The notes: generated from the sequence alone by a model not told the origin. 64,000 nucleotides of DNA from an uncultured Corynebacterium sp. (GCA_943914465.1 CALUCD010000001.1:62001-126000), one strand, 5' to 3'. Shown: positions 49,494 through 58,595, counted from the first letter of the stretch. A program made the numbers and translations.

Positions 49494-50766
49494 TATATTG
49501 GCCCTCACCAATGTGGTCGAAGACCCAGCGCAAAAGCGGGTATCCAGCAATGATTCCGACTGATCCGAGTGCGATCCCTTCGATGCTGACCGGGCCTACC
49601 TGCACGGTCAGGTTTCCAATGCCCACGATCAGTGCCACTGCCGCGGCGGTCAGGTTCACCGGATCGGTGAAATCCACCCGGTTGTCCTGCCAAATTCGAA
49701 CGCCAAGCATGCCGATCAATCCGTACAGCACCAGACACGCTCCCCCGAGCACGCCGACTGGAATGGTGAAGATGATCGCACCGAACTTTGGCACAAACGC
49801 AAGCGCGAATGCGAACAACGCAGCTACCCAATACGCAGCAGTTGAGTAGACCTTCGTAGCCGCCATCACGCCGATGTTTTCAGCGTATGTTGTCGTGCCT
49901 GAACCGCCGAAGGAACCCGCAAGCGTTGTAGCGATTCCATCACCGATGAGCGCGCGACCTTGGAGAGCGTCAAGATCACTGTCGGTCATTTCAGCAACGG
50001 CTTTCACATGGCCCACGTTCTCCGCAATGAGGACAACGAGCACCGGCAAGGTCACCAGCACGGCCGACAGGTTGAACTCCGGCCCGTGAAACTGGGGAAG
50101 CCCCACCCAGGCTGCTTGCGCAATTGTCTCGCGCGCATCAGGCGAAAGGCCACCGGCCAGGGCCGCGTACACCCACCCGATGACCACGCCAAGCAGAATG
50201 CTCAAGCGTGCAAGCATGCCCCTGGTGGAGACGGTAATAAACACAACTGCACCCAGCGTGATAGCAGCCACCGCAGGCTGCGCCTCGACGTTCGCGACCG
50301 CCGTCGGCGCGAGGTTTAAGCCGATGAGGGCAACGATGGCACCGGTGACGACGGGGGGCATCACCGCATCAATGACACGTTTGCCTGCCACGTGCACGAC
50401 AGCTCCCACTGCGATGAGTGCGAGGCCGGTCACGAGGACGCCGCCCAGCTGCGCGCCGATACCGTACTGTTGCGAAGCACTCAGGGGCGCGATGAAGGCA
50501 AAGGAGGAGCCAAGGTAGCTTGGCACTCGATTGCGGGTGATGATGAGAAAAATCATCGTTCCCAGGCCAGAAAACAACAGCGTGGTGTTGACCGGGAAAC
50601 CGGTCAAAGTGGGAACGAGAAGCGTGGCGCCAAACATCGCGACAACGTGCTGCATCCCGACGCTGACTGTACGCGGCCAAGTCAGCCGCTCACCAGGGCC
50701 AACAACGGCCCCGGGACGAATGTGTTGCCCATCACCGTGCAGGGCCCATCCAATGGAATTAGTCAC
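49471..50766 (-). CDS. uraA: Uracil/xanthine permease (NCS2 family, UraA-like)
   Basis: A 431-residue polytopic transporter with about 12-14 membrane segments that takes up uracil with protons. Family motifs are HVVAMFGATLLVPTL, the uracil-binding AENVGHVKAV and GSGTTTYAENIGVMAATKV. GTG start with a GATAAT hexamer placing the transcript start 2 nt before it. Divergent from nagB with back-to-back promoters. No pyrR or upp is nearby. Confidence 0.9.
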   Translation of the reverse strand: MTNSIGWALHGDGQHIRPGAVVGPGERLTWPRTVSVGMQHVVAMFGATLLVPTLTGFPVNTTLLFSGLGTMIFLIITRNRVPSYLGSSFAFIAPLSASQQYGIGAQLGGVLVTGLALIAVGAVVHVAGKRVIDAVMPPVVTGAIVALIGLNLAPTAVANVEAQPAVAAITLGAVVFITVSTRGMLARLSILLGVVIGWVYAALAGGLSPDARETIAQAAWVGLPQFHGPEFNLSAVLVTLPVLVVLIAENVGHVKAVAEMTDSDLDALQGRALIGDGIATTLAGSFGGSGTTTYAENIGVMAATKVYSTAAYWVAALFAFALAFVPKFGAIIFTIPVGVLGGACLVLYGLIGMLGVRIWQDNRVDFTDPVNLTAAAVALIVGIGNLTVQVGPVSIEGIALGSVGIIAGYPLLRWVFDHIGEGQYNRRTTLR

Positions 50767-50774
50767 AAACCTTC

Positions 50775-50780
50775 ATTATC
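50775..50780 (-). promoter_or_regulatory. -10 element for leaderless uracil permease
   Basis: Minus-strand GATAAT predicts transcript start at 50768, 2 nt before the GTG at 50766. Confidence 0.55.
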
Positions 50781-50815
50781 GCCCGTACCTGTTGCGCGGG
50801 CATAATTAGCGAGCG

Positions 50816-50821
50816 TAGTTT
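50816..50821 (+). promoter_or_regulatory. -10 element for leaderless nagB
   Basis: TAGTTT predicts a start at 50828, one base before ATG 50829. Confidence 0.55.
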
Positions 50822-50828
50822 TTTGCTT

Positions 50829-51590
50829 ATGGAAATCGTCATTCGCCGCACTCCTGAAGAGGTCGGGGCCGCAGCCGCCGACATTATCGAACCGTTTGTC
50901 CGTGAAGGTGGCACCCTGGGGCTTGCTACCGGCTCGACTCCGACACCCACCTACCAAGAGCTCATTCGCCGCCACACCGAAAACGGCTTGTCTTTCGCCA
51001 AGTGCCGCGCGTTCCTGCTCGACGAGTACCACGGGCTGCCCAAGGAACACGTGCAGTCCTACTACTCCACCATCCGCCGCGAGTTGACCCACCACATCGA
51101 TATTGATGATGCGCAGGTTCACTCTTTGGACGGTACCGCCGCCGACCCGCAGCAGGCGGCCCTCGACTACGAGCAGGCAATTAAGGACGCAGGCGGGGTT
51201 GATATCCAAATTCTTGGTGTCGGGGCTAACGGCCACATCGCGTTCAACGAACCGACAAGCTCGCTTCGGTCTCGCACCCGCCTGATCAATCTGCACCCAC
51301 GCACTATCGCGGACAACGCGCGCTTCTTCGATTCGGCTGACGAGGTGCCTCGTCAAGCGCTGTCCCAGGGCATCGGTACCATTTTGGAGGCGCGCAACCT
51401 CATCCTCATTGCCACCGGAGCGAATAAGGCTGACGCAGTGCACGCGCTTGTGGAGGGGCCGCTGTCGGCGTTCTGCCCGGCGTCAGCGCTGCAGGTTCAC
51501 AACCACGCGACCGTCATCGTGGATGAAGACGCCGCCTCGAAGCTCAACGAGCTCGATAACTACAAGGGCTACGACAGCTACTGGGATTAA
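50829..51590 (+). CDS. nagB: Glucosamine-6-phosphate deaminase
   Basis: A 253-residue isomerase/deaminase converting glucosamine-6-phosphate to fructose-6-phosphate and ammonia. The substrate loop ATGSTPTP, the catalytic LDEYHGL (D65, E66) and VGANGHIAFNEP with its His are complete. It stands alone, without nagA, nagE or a GntR regulator, between the uracil permease and hflX, where C. glutamicum has no nagB. An in-frame TTG two codons upstream is less likely than the leaderless ATG. Confidence 0.94.
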   Translation: MEIVIRRTPEEVGAAAADIIEPFVREGGTLGLATGSTPTPTYQELIRRHTENGLSFAKCRAFLLDEYHGLPKEHVQSYYSTIRRELTHHIDIDDAQVHSLDGTAADPQQAALDYEQAIKDAGGVDIQILGVGANGHIAFNEPTSSLRSRTRLINLHPRTIADNARFFDSADEVPRQALSQGIGTILEARNLILIATGANKADAVHALVEGPLSAFCPASALQVHNHATVIVDEDAASKLNELDNYKGYDSYWD

Positions 51591-51598
51591 CGCTCGAC

Positions 51599-51618
51599 GC
51601 CGCCGGGCAACCGGCGGC
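51599..51618. terminator. Hairpin between nagB and hflX
   Basis: 8-bp stem GCCGCCGG/CCGGCGGC closed by a GCAA tetraloop in a gap between convergent genes. No T-run. Confidence 0.55.
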
Positions 51619-51639
51619 ATACAACGCCCGCGGTTACAC

Positions 51640-53145
51640 CTACACTACGAACTCTTTATGCTGTTCAACGAGAACGCGGGGTAACCGCACATCAAGCAGC
51701 GTACCCGCAGCTTGATACTCCTCTGAACGAACCGTACCGTGCTCGTGGAGCAGCGACACCACGTCGCCGCGGGTGAACGGGACGAGCATGGTGACGTGCT
51801 CGTCGAGGGTGTTCAGAAACATCTCGATTTTGGCTTCGAGCTGCTCGATCCCTTCACCGGTTCGCGCAGAAACAAATACGACTTCCCTGCCTGTGTGATC
51901 AAACGCGTGGCGCAGCTGCGCCAACACGACCGGGTCTGCCTGATCGATCTTGTTGACAACCACGATTTCAGGCGGGATCGTCTCGCCGCTCTCCCGAGTG
52001 ATCTCGGCAAGCACCTCGTTCACCGCCTCGATCTGTTTGAGAGGAAACGCATCGGACCCGTCCACTACGTGGAGCAGCAGGTCTGCATTGGTCACCTCTT
52101 CGAGTGTGGATTTAAACGCCTCGACGAGCTGGGTGGGCAAATGCCTCACAAACCCGACGGTGTCAGTAAGCACTACCGAGCGGCCGTTCGCTAGCTGAGC
52201 TTTCCGCGTCGACGGGTCAAGCGTTGCAAACAGGGCATCTTCAACCAGAACGCCAGCATTAGTCATCGCATTGATAAGCGACGACTTGCCCGCATTGGTA
52301 TAGCCCGCAATAGCAATCTTCGGCGTAGTTGAGCGCTGCCGCTGCGAACGCTTCACCTCACGCGCAGTCTGCATATCCCGTAGTTGGTGCCGAAGCTTCG
52401 CCATCTCCGTACGCAGACGCCGTCGATCTGCCTCAATACGTGTTTCACCGGGGCCGCGAAGACCCACGCCCCCGTTTGAGCCTGCACGTCCGCCGGCTTG
52501 GCGCGAGAGCTGCCCACCCCAACCGCGCGTGCGCGTGTAGAGGTACTCCATCTGCGCAAGGCTGACCTGAGCTTTACCTTCTTTGCTCTTCGCATGTTGA
52601 GCGAAGATGTCTAAGATGAGCATGGTCCGATCGATGACTTTGACCTTGAGCGCTTCCTCCAGCGCCACCATCTGACCCGGCGACAGTTCACCGTCGAAAA
52701 CGACCGTGTCCACACCCGTCGCCTGGACAATGTCAGCGAGTTCACGAACTTTTCCCGAGCCGATGTACGTTCCGGGATCAGGCTTGTCGCGCTTCTGGTA
52801 GAACATGTCGACCACCTCCGCCCCGGCTGTCTTCGCCAGCGCGGCCAGTTCGAGCATATTCGCCTCCATTTCCGCGGTGGTCCCATCAGTCCAGGCACCC
52901 ACGAGAATGACTTGCTCAAGGCGGAGTTTTCGATACTCGACCTCGTAGCCGTCTACGTGTTCGTCCACCCGCACCTCAGTGTCCTGGTGCACGCGACGTA
53001 GTGCGTTTCGGGCCTCGAGGTCAAGTGAGCCCGTTGTGGGTTGGTCCGCGTCGGGCTGGGGCGAGTTGTGCCGAAACGCCCGGCGAAGAAGCTCGTCGTG
53101 CGAGTCGCCGGATGGCTCTTGGGGGTCAAACGAAGTCTGAGTCAT
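51640..53145 (-). CDS. hflX: GTPase HflX
   Basis: A 501-residue ribosome-associated GTPase that splits stalled ribosomes after stress. The N-terminal HflX domain has the Gly-rich GSGKVRELA and RGPGETRIEADRR; a coiled linker leads to the G domain with G1 GYTNAGKSSL, G3 DTVGFVRHLP and G4 NKID. A C-terminal domain ends near the stop. The ATG is preceded by AAGGAT. Conserved place next to miaA/dapF. Confidence 0.94.
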   Translation of the reverse strand: MTQTSFDPQEPSGDSHDELLRRAFRHNSPQPDADQPTTGSLDLEARNALRRVHQDTEVRVDEHVDGYEVEYRKLRLEQVILVGAWTDGTTAEMEANMLELAALAKTAGAEVVDMFYQKRDKPDPGTYIGSGKVRELADIVQATGVDTVVFDGELSPGQMVALEEALKVKVIDRTMLILDIFAQHAKSKEGKAQVSLAQMEYLYTRTRGWGGQLSRQAGGRAGSNGGVGLRGPGETRIEADRRRLRTEMAKLRHQLRDMQTAREVKRSQRQRSTTPKIAIAGYTNAGKSSLINAMTNAGVLVEDALFATLDPSTRKAQLANGRSVVLTDTVGFVRHLPTQLVEAFKSTLEEVTNADLLLHVVDGSDAFPLKQIEAVNEVLAEITRESGETIPPEIVVVNKIDQADPVVLAQLRHAFDHTGREVVFVSARTGEGIEQLEAKIEMFLNTLDEHVTMLVPFTRGDVVSLLHEHGTVRSEEYQAAGTLLDVRLPRVLVEQHKEFVV

Positions 53146-53265
53146 TCAATCCTTAAAAACGTGTGGGCCGGCATCACGCCCACGGTCCCGGCGCGATCTT
53201 GCTCTTTCTTGATACCCCATATAACATCGCACCGCCCACTCGGCTTCCCGTGATCGCGGCACGGG

Positions 53266-53271
53266 TAGGCT
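53266..53271 (+). promoter_or_regulatory. -10 element for leaderless gene at 53278
   Basis: TAGGCT predicts transcript start exactly on the A of the ATG at 53278. Confidence 0.6.
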
Positions 53272-53277
53272 TTTTCT

Positions 53278-54030
53278 ATGAACGAAACGCAGAGTACCGA
53301 CTTACTTTCCATCGGTTTAGGGTTCGACCGTTGGCAGGACGCGGTTGAGGCAGCGATCGGATCGAACCAATTAGAGGTCGTCGGTGAAGTACGAGGCGGC
53401 CAACTCATCCAATACTCTGATGTCTCCGGTGCCCAGCTCAACGTACTCGCCGTCGAGCCCTTTGCCACCTTTGCGGGTTTCGCATCGGCGACCCGCACAC
53501 TCGCGCACCTCACGCCGCTCAACGACGTGGTCGCGCTTGCCGATATTGTCAGCCCACACGGCGATCCAATTACGAGCGTGACCGTGAATCTCGCCCAAGG
53601 ACCTCTGATTGCTGACGAGGCACCCATGCAGTGGCAAGAAGTCGGGATCACCGCACTGGCGCTGCACTATGAGCGCTTCCCCTCTCCTGAGTCATTCCTC
53701 GCCAATAATCCAGGCGTCACGCTCGGTGCGGTGGTATCCCACGGCGCGGAAATGGTTGCGTCTGGTGCAGCTACGACCCCAGATGCTAGTGCTACGTTCT
53801 CAGCTCGCGTACTTCACGCGGAACGGCGGACATCTCACTTGACGGGTCAGCAGTTCATGCACGTGTCGGTCGATGGAGCTTTCCCGTTTGACGTGTGCGT
53901 ACCTGATGGTGAGTTGCCGGATCGCGACTCGGTCATTAGCGGTTCTGCTGTCATGGTGGGCAGCATTACGCTAGCGTCAGGTGGCGGATGTGGGGGTTGC
54001 GGCGGCTCCTGTGGATGCGGTGGGCACTAG
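53278..54030 (+). CDS. Unknown conserved-slot protein with Cys/Gly-rich C-terminus
   Basis: A 250-residue soluble protein, no signal or membrane segment. The first ~225 residues look like a globular alpha/beta domain (EVVGEVRGGQLIQYSDVSG, FATFAGFASATRT, TALALHYERFPSP). The last 17 residues form a Gly-rich tail with four Cys spaced C-GG-C-GGS-C-G-C and a final His, a likely metal-binding site. I do not recognise a named family. Probably leaderless and divergent from hflX. Its relation to hflX or dapF is unknown. Confidence 0.7.
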   Translation: MNETQSTDLLSIGLGFDRWQDAVEAAIGSNQLEVVGEVRGGQLIQYSDVSGAQLNVLAVEPFATFAGFASATRTLAHLTPLNDVVALADIVSPHGDPITSVTVNLAQGPLIADEAPMQWQEVGITALALHYERFPSPESFLANNPGVTLGAVVSHGAEMVASGAATTPDASATFSARVLHAERRTSHLTGQQFMHVSVDGAFPFDVCVPDGELPDRDSVISGSAVMVGSITLASGGGCGGCGGSCGCGGH

Positions 54031-54113
54031 ACATTAGCCACCGCTGACCACCGACAGCCCCACTCATTCATCGGTATTCGCGACCGTTATTAGCAGCTAA
54101 AGGGAGGTCTGTC

Positions 54114-54629
54114 ATGAAATCGTCCGATCGAGACCTCTCGCGGGCGCTTGCTGGCGCCCTTGTTTTGGCTGCAGTCGTGATGCTGGTGGTTGTGCTCAAG
54201 TTGCCCGGGTTTTTTCTCTCGGTGGCGCTGGTAGCAGCCGTGGTAATGATCGGGCGACGCTATCAGCTCAGCCCTGAGGTCGAATCGATGCAGGCCTCCC
54301 TGCGCTTGGCGCGCGACGACATCGCAGAAATACTTGCCTCGTTCGATGATCTCCAGCATGGTGCTTCGGCTGCAGCTGTCGCAGACCGGACATTGCACTT
54401 TCCGGCGCTTGCGAACCCCGATATGTCCGTGCCTGCTATCAACGAGTTCCTCTTGCGCGCTTCCTCTGCCCGCCGATTCATTGCGCGTGTAGATTCGTAC
54501 CTCGACTCTCCGGTGGTTGATCGCCCACAGCTCGAGCGCCTGATCAGCGTTGCGGACCAGCGGGCGTTCGAGCTGCAGGTTGCGTGGGATGAGGCGCGCC
54601 GTGCTGCGCGGGAAATCGGGCCTAGCTAG
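54114..54629 (+). CDS. Small membrane protein of unknown function
   Basis: A 171-residue protein with two close transmembrane segments at residues ~12-28 and 29-45 (LAGALVLAAVVMLVVVL, FFLSVALVAAVVMIG), then a cytoplasmic helical domain rich in Ala, Arg and Asp (DDIAEILASFDDLQHG; EFLLRASSARRFIARVDSYL) that may form a coiled coil. AAAGGGAGG site 7 nt before the ATG. Its stop overlaps dapF by 8 nt in convergent orientation. No family recognised. Confidence 0.75.
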   Translation: MKSSDRDLSRALAGALVLAAVVMLVVVLKLPGFFLSVALVAAVVMIGRRYQLSPEVESMQASLRLARDDIAEILASFDDLQHGASAAAVADRTLHFPALANPDMSVPAINEFLLRASSARRFIARVDSYLDSPVVDRPQLERLISVADQRAFELQVAWDEARRAAREIGPS

Positions 54630-55455
54630 TCCCGGCGAGCTCGCCTTGTGCCACGATCGTTGCGGGGCCGGTCATTTGGGCGCGCTCATTCGAGATTGTC
54701 ACCTCGATTACCCCGCCCGGCACATGAACGTGCACAGTTCCTTCTTCCCTGCCAGCGTCGGCGAGCGCGGCTTGAGCGGCAGCGACAGTGCCGGTTCCGC
54801 ATGAACGTGTCTCCCCCACACCGCGCTCCCACACCCGCATGTGCACGTGGCCATCTTTCAGTTCGGTGAGCAGCTCAACATTGACACCTGCAGGGAAAAA
54901 TTCCGCGTCAGTCTCTGGCTGCATGAGCGTGAGGTTTTCCAGCTCGGCCGGTGTCATCCCGGGGATGACCGCCGCGAGGTGCGGGTTGCCCACATCAATT
55001 GCCAATCCGGCAAAGGCAAAGTCCGCCATCCGGGCCGTAGAAACGCCAAGAACCCCGACCGGGCCCATATCGACTGATACCTGTGCGTGGGTGGCGTCTG
55101 CGGAGTGCACCCGAATCTGTTTCGTGCCGGCGCGGGTGTCTACGTCAAACTGCGCGGCGCGTTCCAGCCCTTCCGCGACGAGCACGTGCGCAAACGCGCG
55201 GATGCCGTTGCCGCACATCTCGGCGATAGAGCCGTCGGCGTTGCGGTAATCCATAAACCACCGCCCGTTGTCGCGCACCACGCGCAGCAGCCCGTCGCCG
55301 CCGATTCCGGCTCGTCGGTTGCACAGCCACGCAACGTCATCGGGCGCGAGTTCGAGCTGGCCGTCGACGTCGATGATGACGACGAAGTCGTTTTCTGTCG
55401 CGTGGGCTTTGATAAAGCGCAGGGGCTGGGTGGGGGGTTCATGGTTCGGTTTCAC
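54622..55455 (-). CDS. dapF: Diaminopimelate epimerase
   Basis: A 277-residue PLP-independent racemase converting LL- to meso-diaminopimelate for peptidoglycan and lysine. The two catalytic Cys are C81 in EMCGNGIRAF and C219 in RSCGTGTVAA, both in their expected motifs. The N-terminal FIKAHATENDFV binds substrate. It follows miaA after 23 nt on the same strand. Confidence 0.96.
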   Translation of the reverse strand: MKPNHEPPTQPLRFIKAHATENDFVVIIDVDGQLELAPDDVAWLCNRRAGIGGDGLLRVVRDNGRWFMDYRNADGSIAEMCGNGIRAFAHVLVAEGLERAAQFDVDTRAGTKQIRVHSADATHAQVSVDMGPVGVLGVSTARMADFAFAGLAIDVGNPHLAAVIPGMTPAELENLTLMQPETDAEFFPAGVNVELLTELKDGHVHMRVWERGVGETRSCGTGTVAAAQAALADAGREEGTVHVHVPGGVIEVTISNERAQMTGPATIVAQGELAGTS

Positions 55456-55478
55456 AGCGACGATCCTAGTGGCTGGTG

Positions 55479-56390
55479 TCAGCGGTCATCGTGCTCCAGC
55501 GCGGCAATAGCCAACGTGGGAAGTTCCGCGGCTTGCGCGTCGAGCCAAATGATTCGCGGGTCGCGGTTAAACCAGGAACGTTGTCGGCGCACGTAGCGGC
55601 GAGTGCCGGTGATCGTCTGTTCAACCGCCTCCGCGAGAGGCAGCACCCCATCGAGCATGTCGAGGACTTGCGCATAGCCAATTGCACGGCCGGCGGTTGA
55701 GTCACGAACCAAGCCGTTGTGTTGCAATGCCCGCACTTCGTCGACCAAACCAGCGGAGAACATGTCGTGCGTGCGCTGTGTAATCCTGGGGTTGAGCCAG
55801 CTTGCGTCCGCGCGCAGGCCGAGTATGCGAGTCCCCCATCGCGGCTGCGCGTCTTTTGGTGGTTGCGAGGCTTGAAACGGCCGCCCGGTCAGCTCGATGA
55901 CTTCCATTGCGCGCACGGTGCGGCGAGGGTCTTTGTCCTCAATGATCGCGGCGGCTTGCGGGTCCTTCTGGCCGAGTTCGGCGTGGAGCGCATCCACCCC
56001 GATGGCGGCAAGTCGTGCTTCGTACTTCGCTCGGGTGGCGGGGTCAGTTGGTGGGAAACGCCAGGCGTCGATAAGCGATTGCACGTAGAGCATCGACCCC
56101 CCGACGAGAATGGGACGTTTCCCGCGCGCAAGGATCTGCTCGACGGTGTCTACGGCGAGCGCTTGGTACTCTGCGACGCTTGCGGTTTTGGTCACCTCCC
56201 AAATATCGAGGAGGTGGTGCGGTATGCCACCCCGCTGGGCTTGAGGCAATTTCGCAGTACCGATGTCCATGCCGCGATACAGCTGCATGGAATCGACGTT
56301 GACGATCTCACCGTCTAGGGATTTCGCGAGCGCGATGCCAAGCGCAGATTTGCCAGAAGCAGTTGGGCCCACGATAGCGATGGGGTGCAT
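55479..56390 (-). CDS. miaA: tRNA dimethylallyltransferase
   Basis: A 303-residue enzyme that isopentenylates A37 of tRNAs reading UNN codons; MiaB (59262-60815) then methylthiolates the product. P-loop GPTASGKS at residues 8-15, DSMQLYRGMDIGTAKL for tRNA/substrate, and PRRTVRAMEV are conserved. The ATG shares a base with the upstream gene's stop (TGATG), with GGAGG 9 nt before it. The isoprenoid donor DMAPP comes from the MEP pathway begun by dxs. Confidence 0.95.
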   Translation of the reverse strand: MHPIAIVGPTASGKSALGIALAKSLDGEIVNVDSMQLYRGMDIGTAKLPQAQRGGIPHHLLDIWEVTKTASVAEYQALAVDTVEQILARGKRPILVGGSMLYVQSLIDAWRFPPTDPATRAKYEARLAAIGVDALHAELGQKDPQAAAIIEDKDPRRTVRAMEVIELTGRPFQASQPPKDAQPRWGTRILGLRADASWLNPRITQRTHDMFSAGLVDEVRALQHNGLVRDSTAGRAIGYAQVLDMLDGVLPLAEAVEQTITGTRRYVRRQRSWFNRDPRIIWLDAQAAELPTLAIAALEHDDR

Positions 56391-56995
56391 CACGCGTTGA
56401 CCTCCCATTCGCCCACGTAGCGCCCAACCCCAAGGGTGGCATCGTCGTCAAGCAGCCGCGCGTGTGCCACGTTAAGTTGTGACAGCTCGAGCCAGCGCTG
56501 CGGTTCGCACACTCCGCTTTGCGCCAATGCTGCATGCGTCAGACCTTCACTTTTGCCGGTAGCAACGAGTTGACGCAGTGCTTCGTGCATCGCGGGGGCA
56601 GTGTCGATCATCGCAAGGGGTGCGCGCGGGGTCAACCCGGCTGGGCCATCGACCACAACGACGGTAAGCGCCTCTGGGTCCAAGGGGGTCAAGTGGTCGC
56701 GAGCACCGCGATAGTTGCGCTCGCCCAGAAGATAGCGGGTAACGAGCTCACCGAGATAGTTACCACCCCCGACGGTGACTTGAGGCGCGCCCCAGGCACG
56801 CAGCGATCCGGTCCGGGCAGTGTACGCAGACTGGTTCATGCTGCAAACGACATCGACAGTCGCATACGGCTTTCCCCTCCGCAGGAGGGCGGCTGAGCGG
56901 ACCGTTTCCGCTAGTCGACGCGACGCCGCGTCCGCCGCCGCGAGCGGTTCAACCAACGCCGGGGAACCGGGAATGATAAGGAGACGCGCCTTCAC
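56390..56995 (-). CDS. Conserved protein upstream of miaA (Rv2728c-like)
   Basis: A 201-residue protein found immediately before miaA in Mycobacteriales. It begins VKARLLIIPGSPALVEPLA and contains VVDGPAGLTPRAP and a helical APAMHEALRQLVATG segment. Some annotations place this family near class III extradiol dioxygenase B-like folds; I see no metal-ligand motif that would prove it. The GTG at 56995 lies 8 nt after a TAGGGT hexamer, implying a leaderless mRNA that also covers miaA and dapF. Longer reading frames upstream are unconserved. Confidence 0.75.
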   Translation of the reverse strand: MKARLLIIPGSPALVEPLAAADAASRRLAETVRSAALLRRGKPYATVDVVCSMNQSAYTARTGSLRAWGAPQVTVGGGNYLGELVTRYLLGERNYRGARDHLTPLDPEALTVVVVDGPAGLTPRAPLAMIDTAPAMHEALRQLVATGKSEGLTHAALAQSGVCEPQRWLELSQLNVAHARLLDDDATLGVGRYVGEWEVNA

Positions 56996-57002
56996 CCGGC
57001 CC

Positions 57003-57008
57003 ACCCTA
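57003..57008 (-). promoter_or_regulatory. -10 element for the miaA-dapF operon
   Basis: Minus-strand TAGGGT predicts transcript start at 56996, one base before the GTG at 56995. Confidence 0.55.
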
Positions 57009-57203
57009 GCGCTCACAGCCGCCGCGGTTGTCAGCGGTGGGTAAAGGGTGAGGATAAATCCAACCCAGCGCATATTTCGCGAGGTAAGGTTTGAGGAACT
57101 ACCGCGCCCAGCCGAGAGCGTGCAGGTGGCTCGTACGGTCGGGTTGCGTACTCCGGCGCCGCGGTGCGCGGCAACACTTTCTGTACGAAAGGATGCGTGT
57201 CCC

Positions 57204-58595
57204 ATGACTTCCCCAAACCAGCCCACTTCCCCCCCTGGTACGAACGCAAACCAGCCCACGCCAGCGGCGATGCCGCACCGGGCGCCGAAACCAGGGCCGC
57301 GCCCAGGCTCGGTAGACCCCCAGCGGTCAACGCCGACACCCGTGCCAGGCGCTAGCGCAAAGCAGCGGGAGCGCACAACGGACCCATCCCAGTTTGGTCG
57401 AGTCGACGAAGCCGGCACAGTATATGTGGTTCGTGGCGGACAGGAACGCCAAATCGGCTCGTGGCAAGCCGGCACCCCCCAGGAAGGACTCGCACACTAC
57501 GGCCAGAGGTTTGACGATTTGGTCACAGAGGTCGAACTGCTGGAGGTGCGCCTCGGCGCACACCCGGAGGATGCGACGACGCTGCAGGCGAATGCGCGAG
57601 CATTGAGAGAGTCGTTGGATAGCGCCGCGGCGATCGGCGACTTCGATGCGCTGGAGGCCCGCCTCGACCAGCTGATTTCCGCGACCGACGAGGCAGCTGA
57701 GCGCGCCAAAGAGCAAAAAGCAGCGCGGCGTGCTGAAGCGATCGCGCGCAAGGAAGCACTTGCAGCTGAGGCAGAAGAGCTCGCAGAAAACTCCACCGAA
57801 TGGAAAGCTGCTGGGGATCGAATTCGCGAGATTCTCGATGAGTGGCGCACAATCCGCGGCATCGACCGCAAAACGGATGATGCGCTGTGGAAGCGCTACG
57901 CGCGCGCCCGAGACGGATTCAACCGCCGCCGCGGTTCGCACTTCGCCGAGCTCGACCGCGGCCGTGCCGCGGCCAAGAAGACGAAAGAAGAGTTGGTTGA
58001 GCGCGCCGAGGCGTTGCAAAACTCGACGGAGTGGAATGAGACCGCCCGCGCGTATCGCGACCTGATGCAGGAGTGGAAGGCAGCAGGAAGGGCACCGCGC
58101 GAGGTAGACGACAAGCTTTGGGCACGCTTTCGTGCCGCCCAGGACCACTTTTTCGACGCTCGAAACGCAGTCAACGCTGAACGCGATAAGGAATTCGCTG
58201 CCAACGCTCAAGCGAAGGATGCGTTGCTTGCCGAGTATGACCCGGTCATTGATCCGGCGAGCGGTCTCAACGCTGCAAAAGTGAAGCTGCGCGAACTCCA
58301 GGAGAAATGGGAAGCAATCGGTTACGTCCCGCGCGGCCAGGTCCGCGAGTATGAAGATAAAATCGCCGCTATTGAGCGCAGGGTCGCCGATGCTGAGGAA
58401 TCGCGCTGGCGCCGCTCCGATCCTGCAGCCCAAGACAAAGTGAATCAGTTTCAGGCCAGGGCTGACGAGTTTCGGGCGCAAGCAGCGTCAGCGGAGCAGT
58501 CGGGAGATGCACAGAAAGCGGCTGAACTGCGCGAGCAGGCGCAGCAGTGGCAGGAGTTCGCTGACGTTGCAGCGAAGGCCGCAAACGAGCGTTAG
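57204..58595 (+). CDS. DUF349 repeat protein
   Basis: A 463-residue highly charged protein. After a Pro/Gly-rich N-terminus (~55 residues), it has repeated DUF349 units recognisable by NSTEWKAAGDRIREILDEW, NSTEWNETARAYRDLMQEW and a third around LQEKWEAIGYV, separated by Glu/Lys/Ala helices predicted as long coiled coils. Homologues stand near miaA/miaB in Actinobacteria (compare Rv2731). Function unknown. ATG 57204 with AAAGGA upstream; in-frame starts before it code for unconserved sequence. Its stop overlaps the next convergent gene. Confidence 0.83.
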   Translation: MTSPNQPTSPPGTNANQPTPAAMPHRAPKPGPRPGSVDPQRSTPTPVPGASAKQRERTTDPSQFGRVDEAGTVYVVRGGQERQIGSWQAGTPQEGLAHYGQRFDDLVTEVELLEVRLGAHPEDATTLQANARALRESLDSAAAIGDFDALEARLDQLISATDEAAERAKEQKAARRAEAIARKEALAAEAEELAENSTEWKAAGDRIREILDEWRTIRGIDRKTDDALWKRYARARDGFNRRRGSHFAELDRGRAAAKKTKEELVERAEALQNSTEWNETARAYRDLMQEWKAAGRAPREVDDKLWARFRAAQDHFFDARNAVNAERDKEFAANAQAKDALLAEYDPVIDPASGLNAAKVKLRELQEKWEAIGYVPRGQVREYEDKIAAIERRVADAEESRWRRSDPAAQDKVNQFQARADEFRAQAASAEQSGDAQKAAELREQAQQWQEFADVAAKAANER

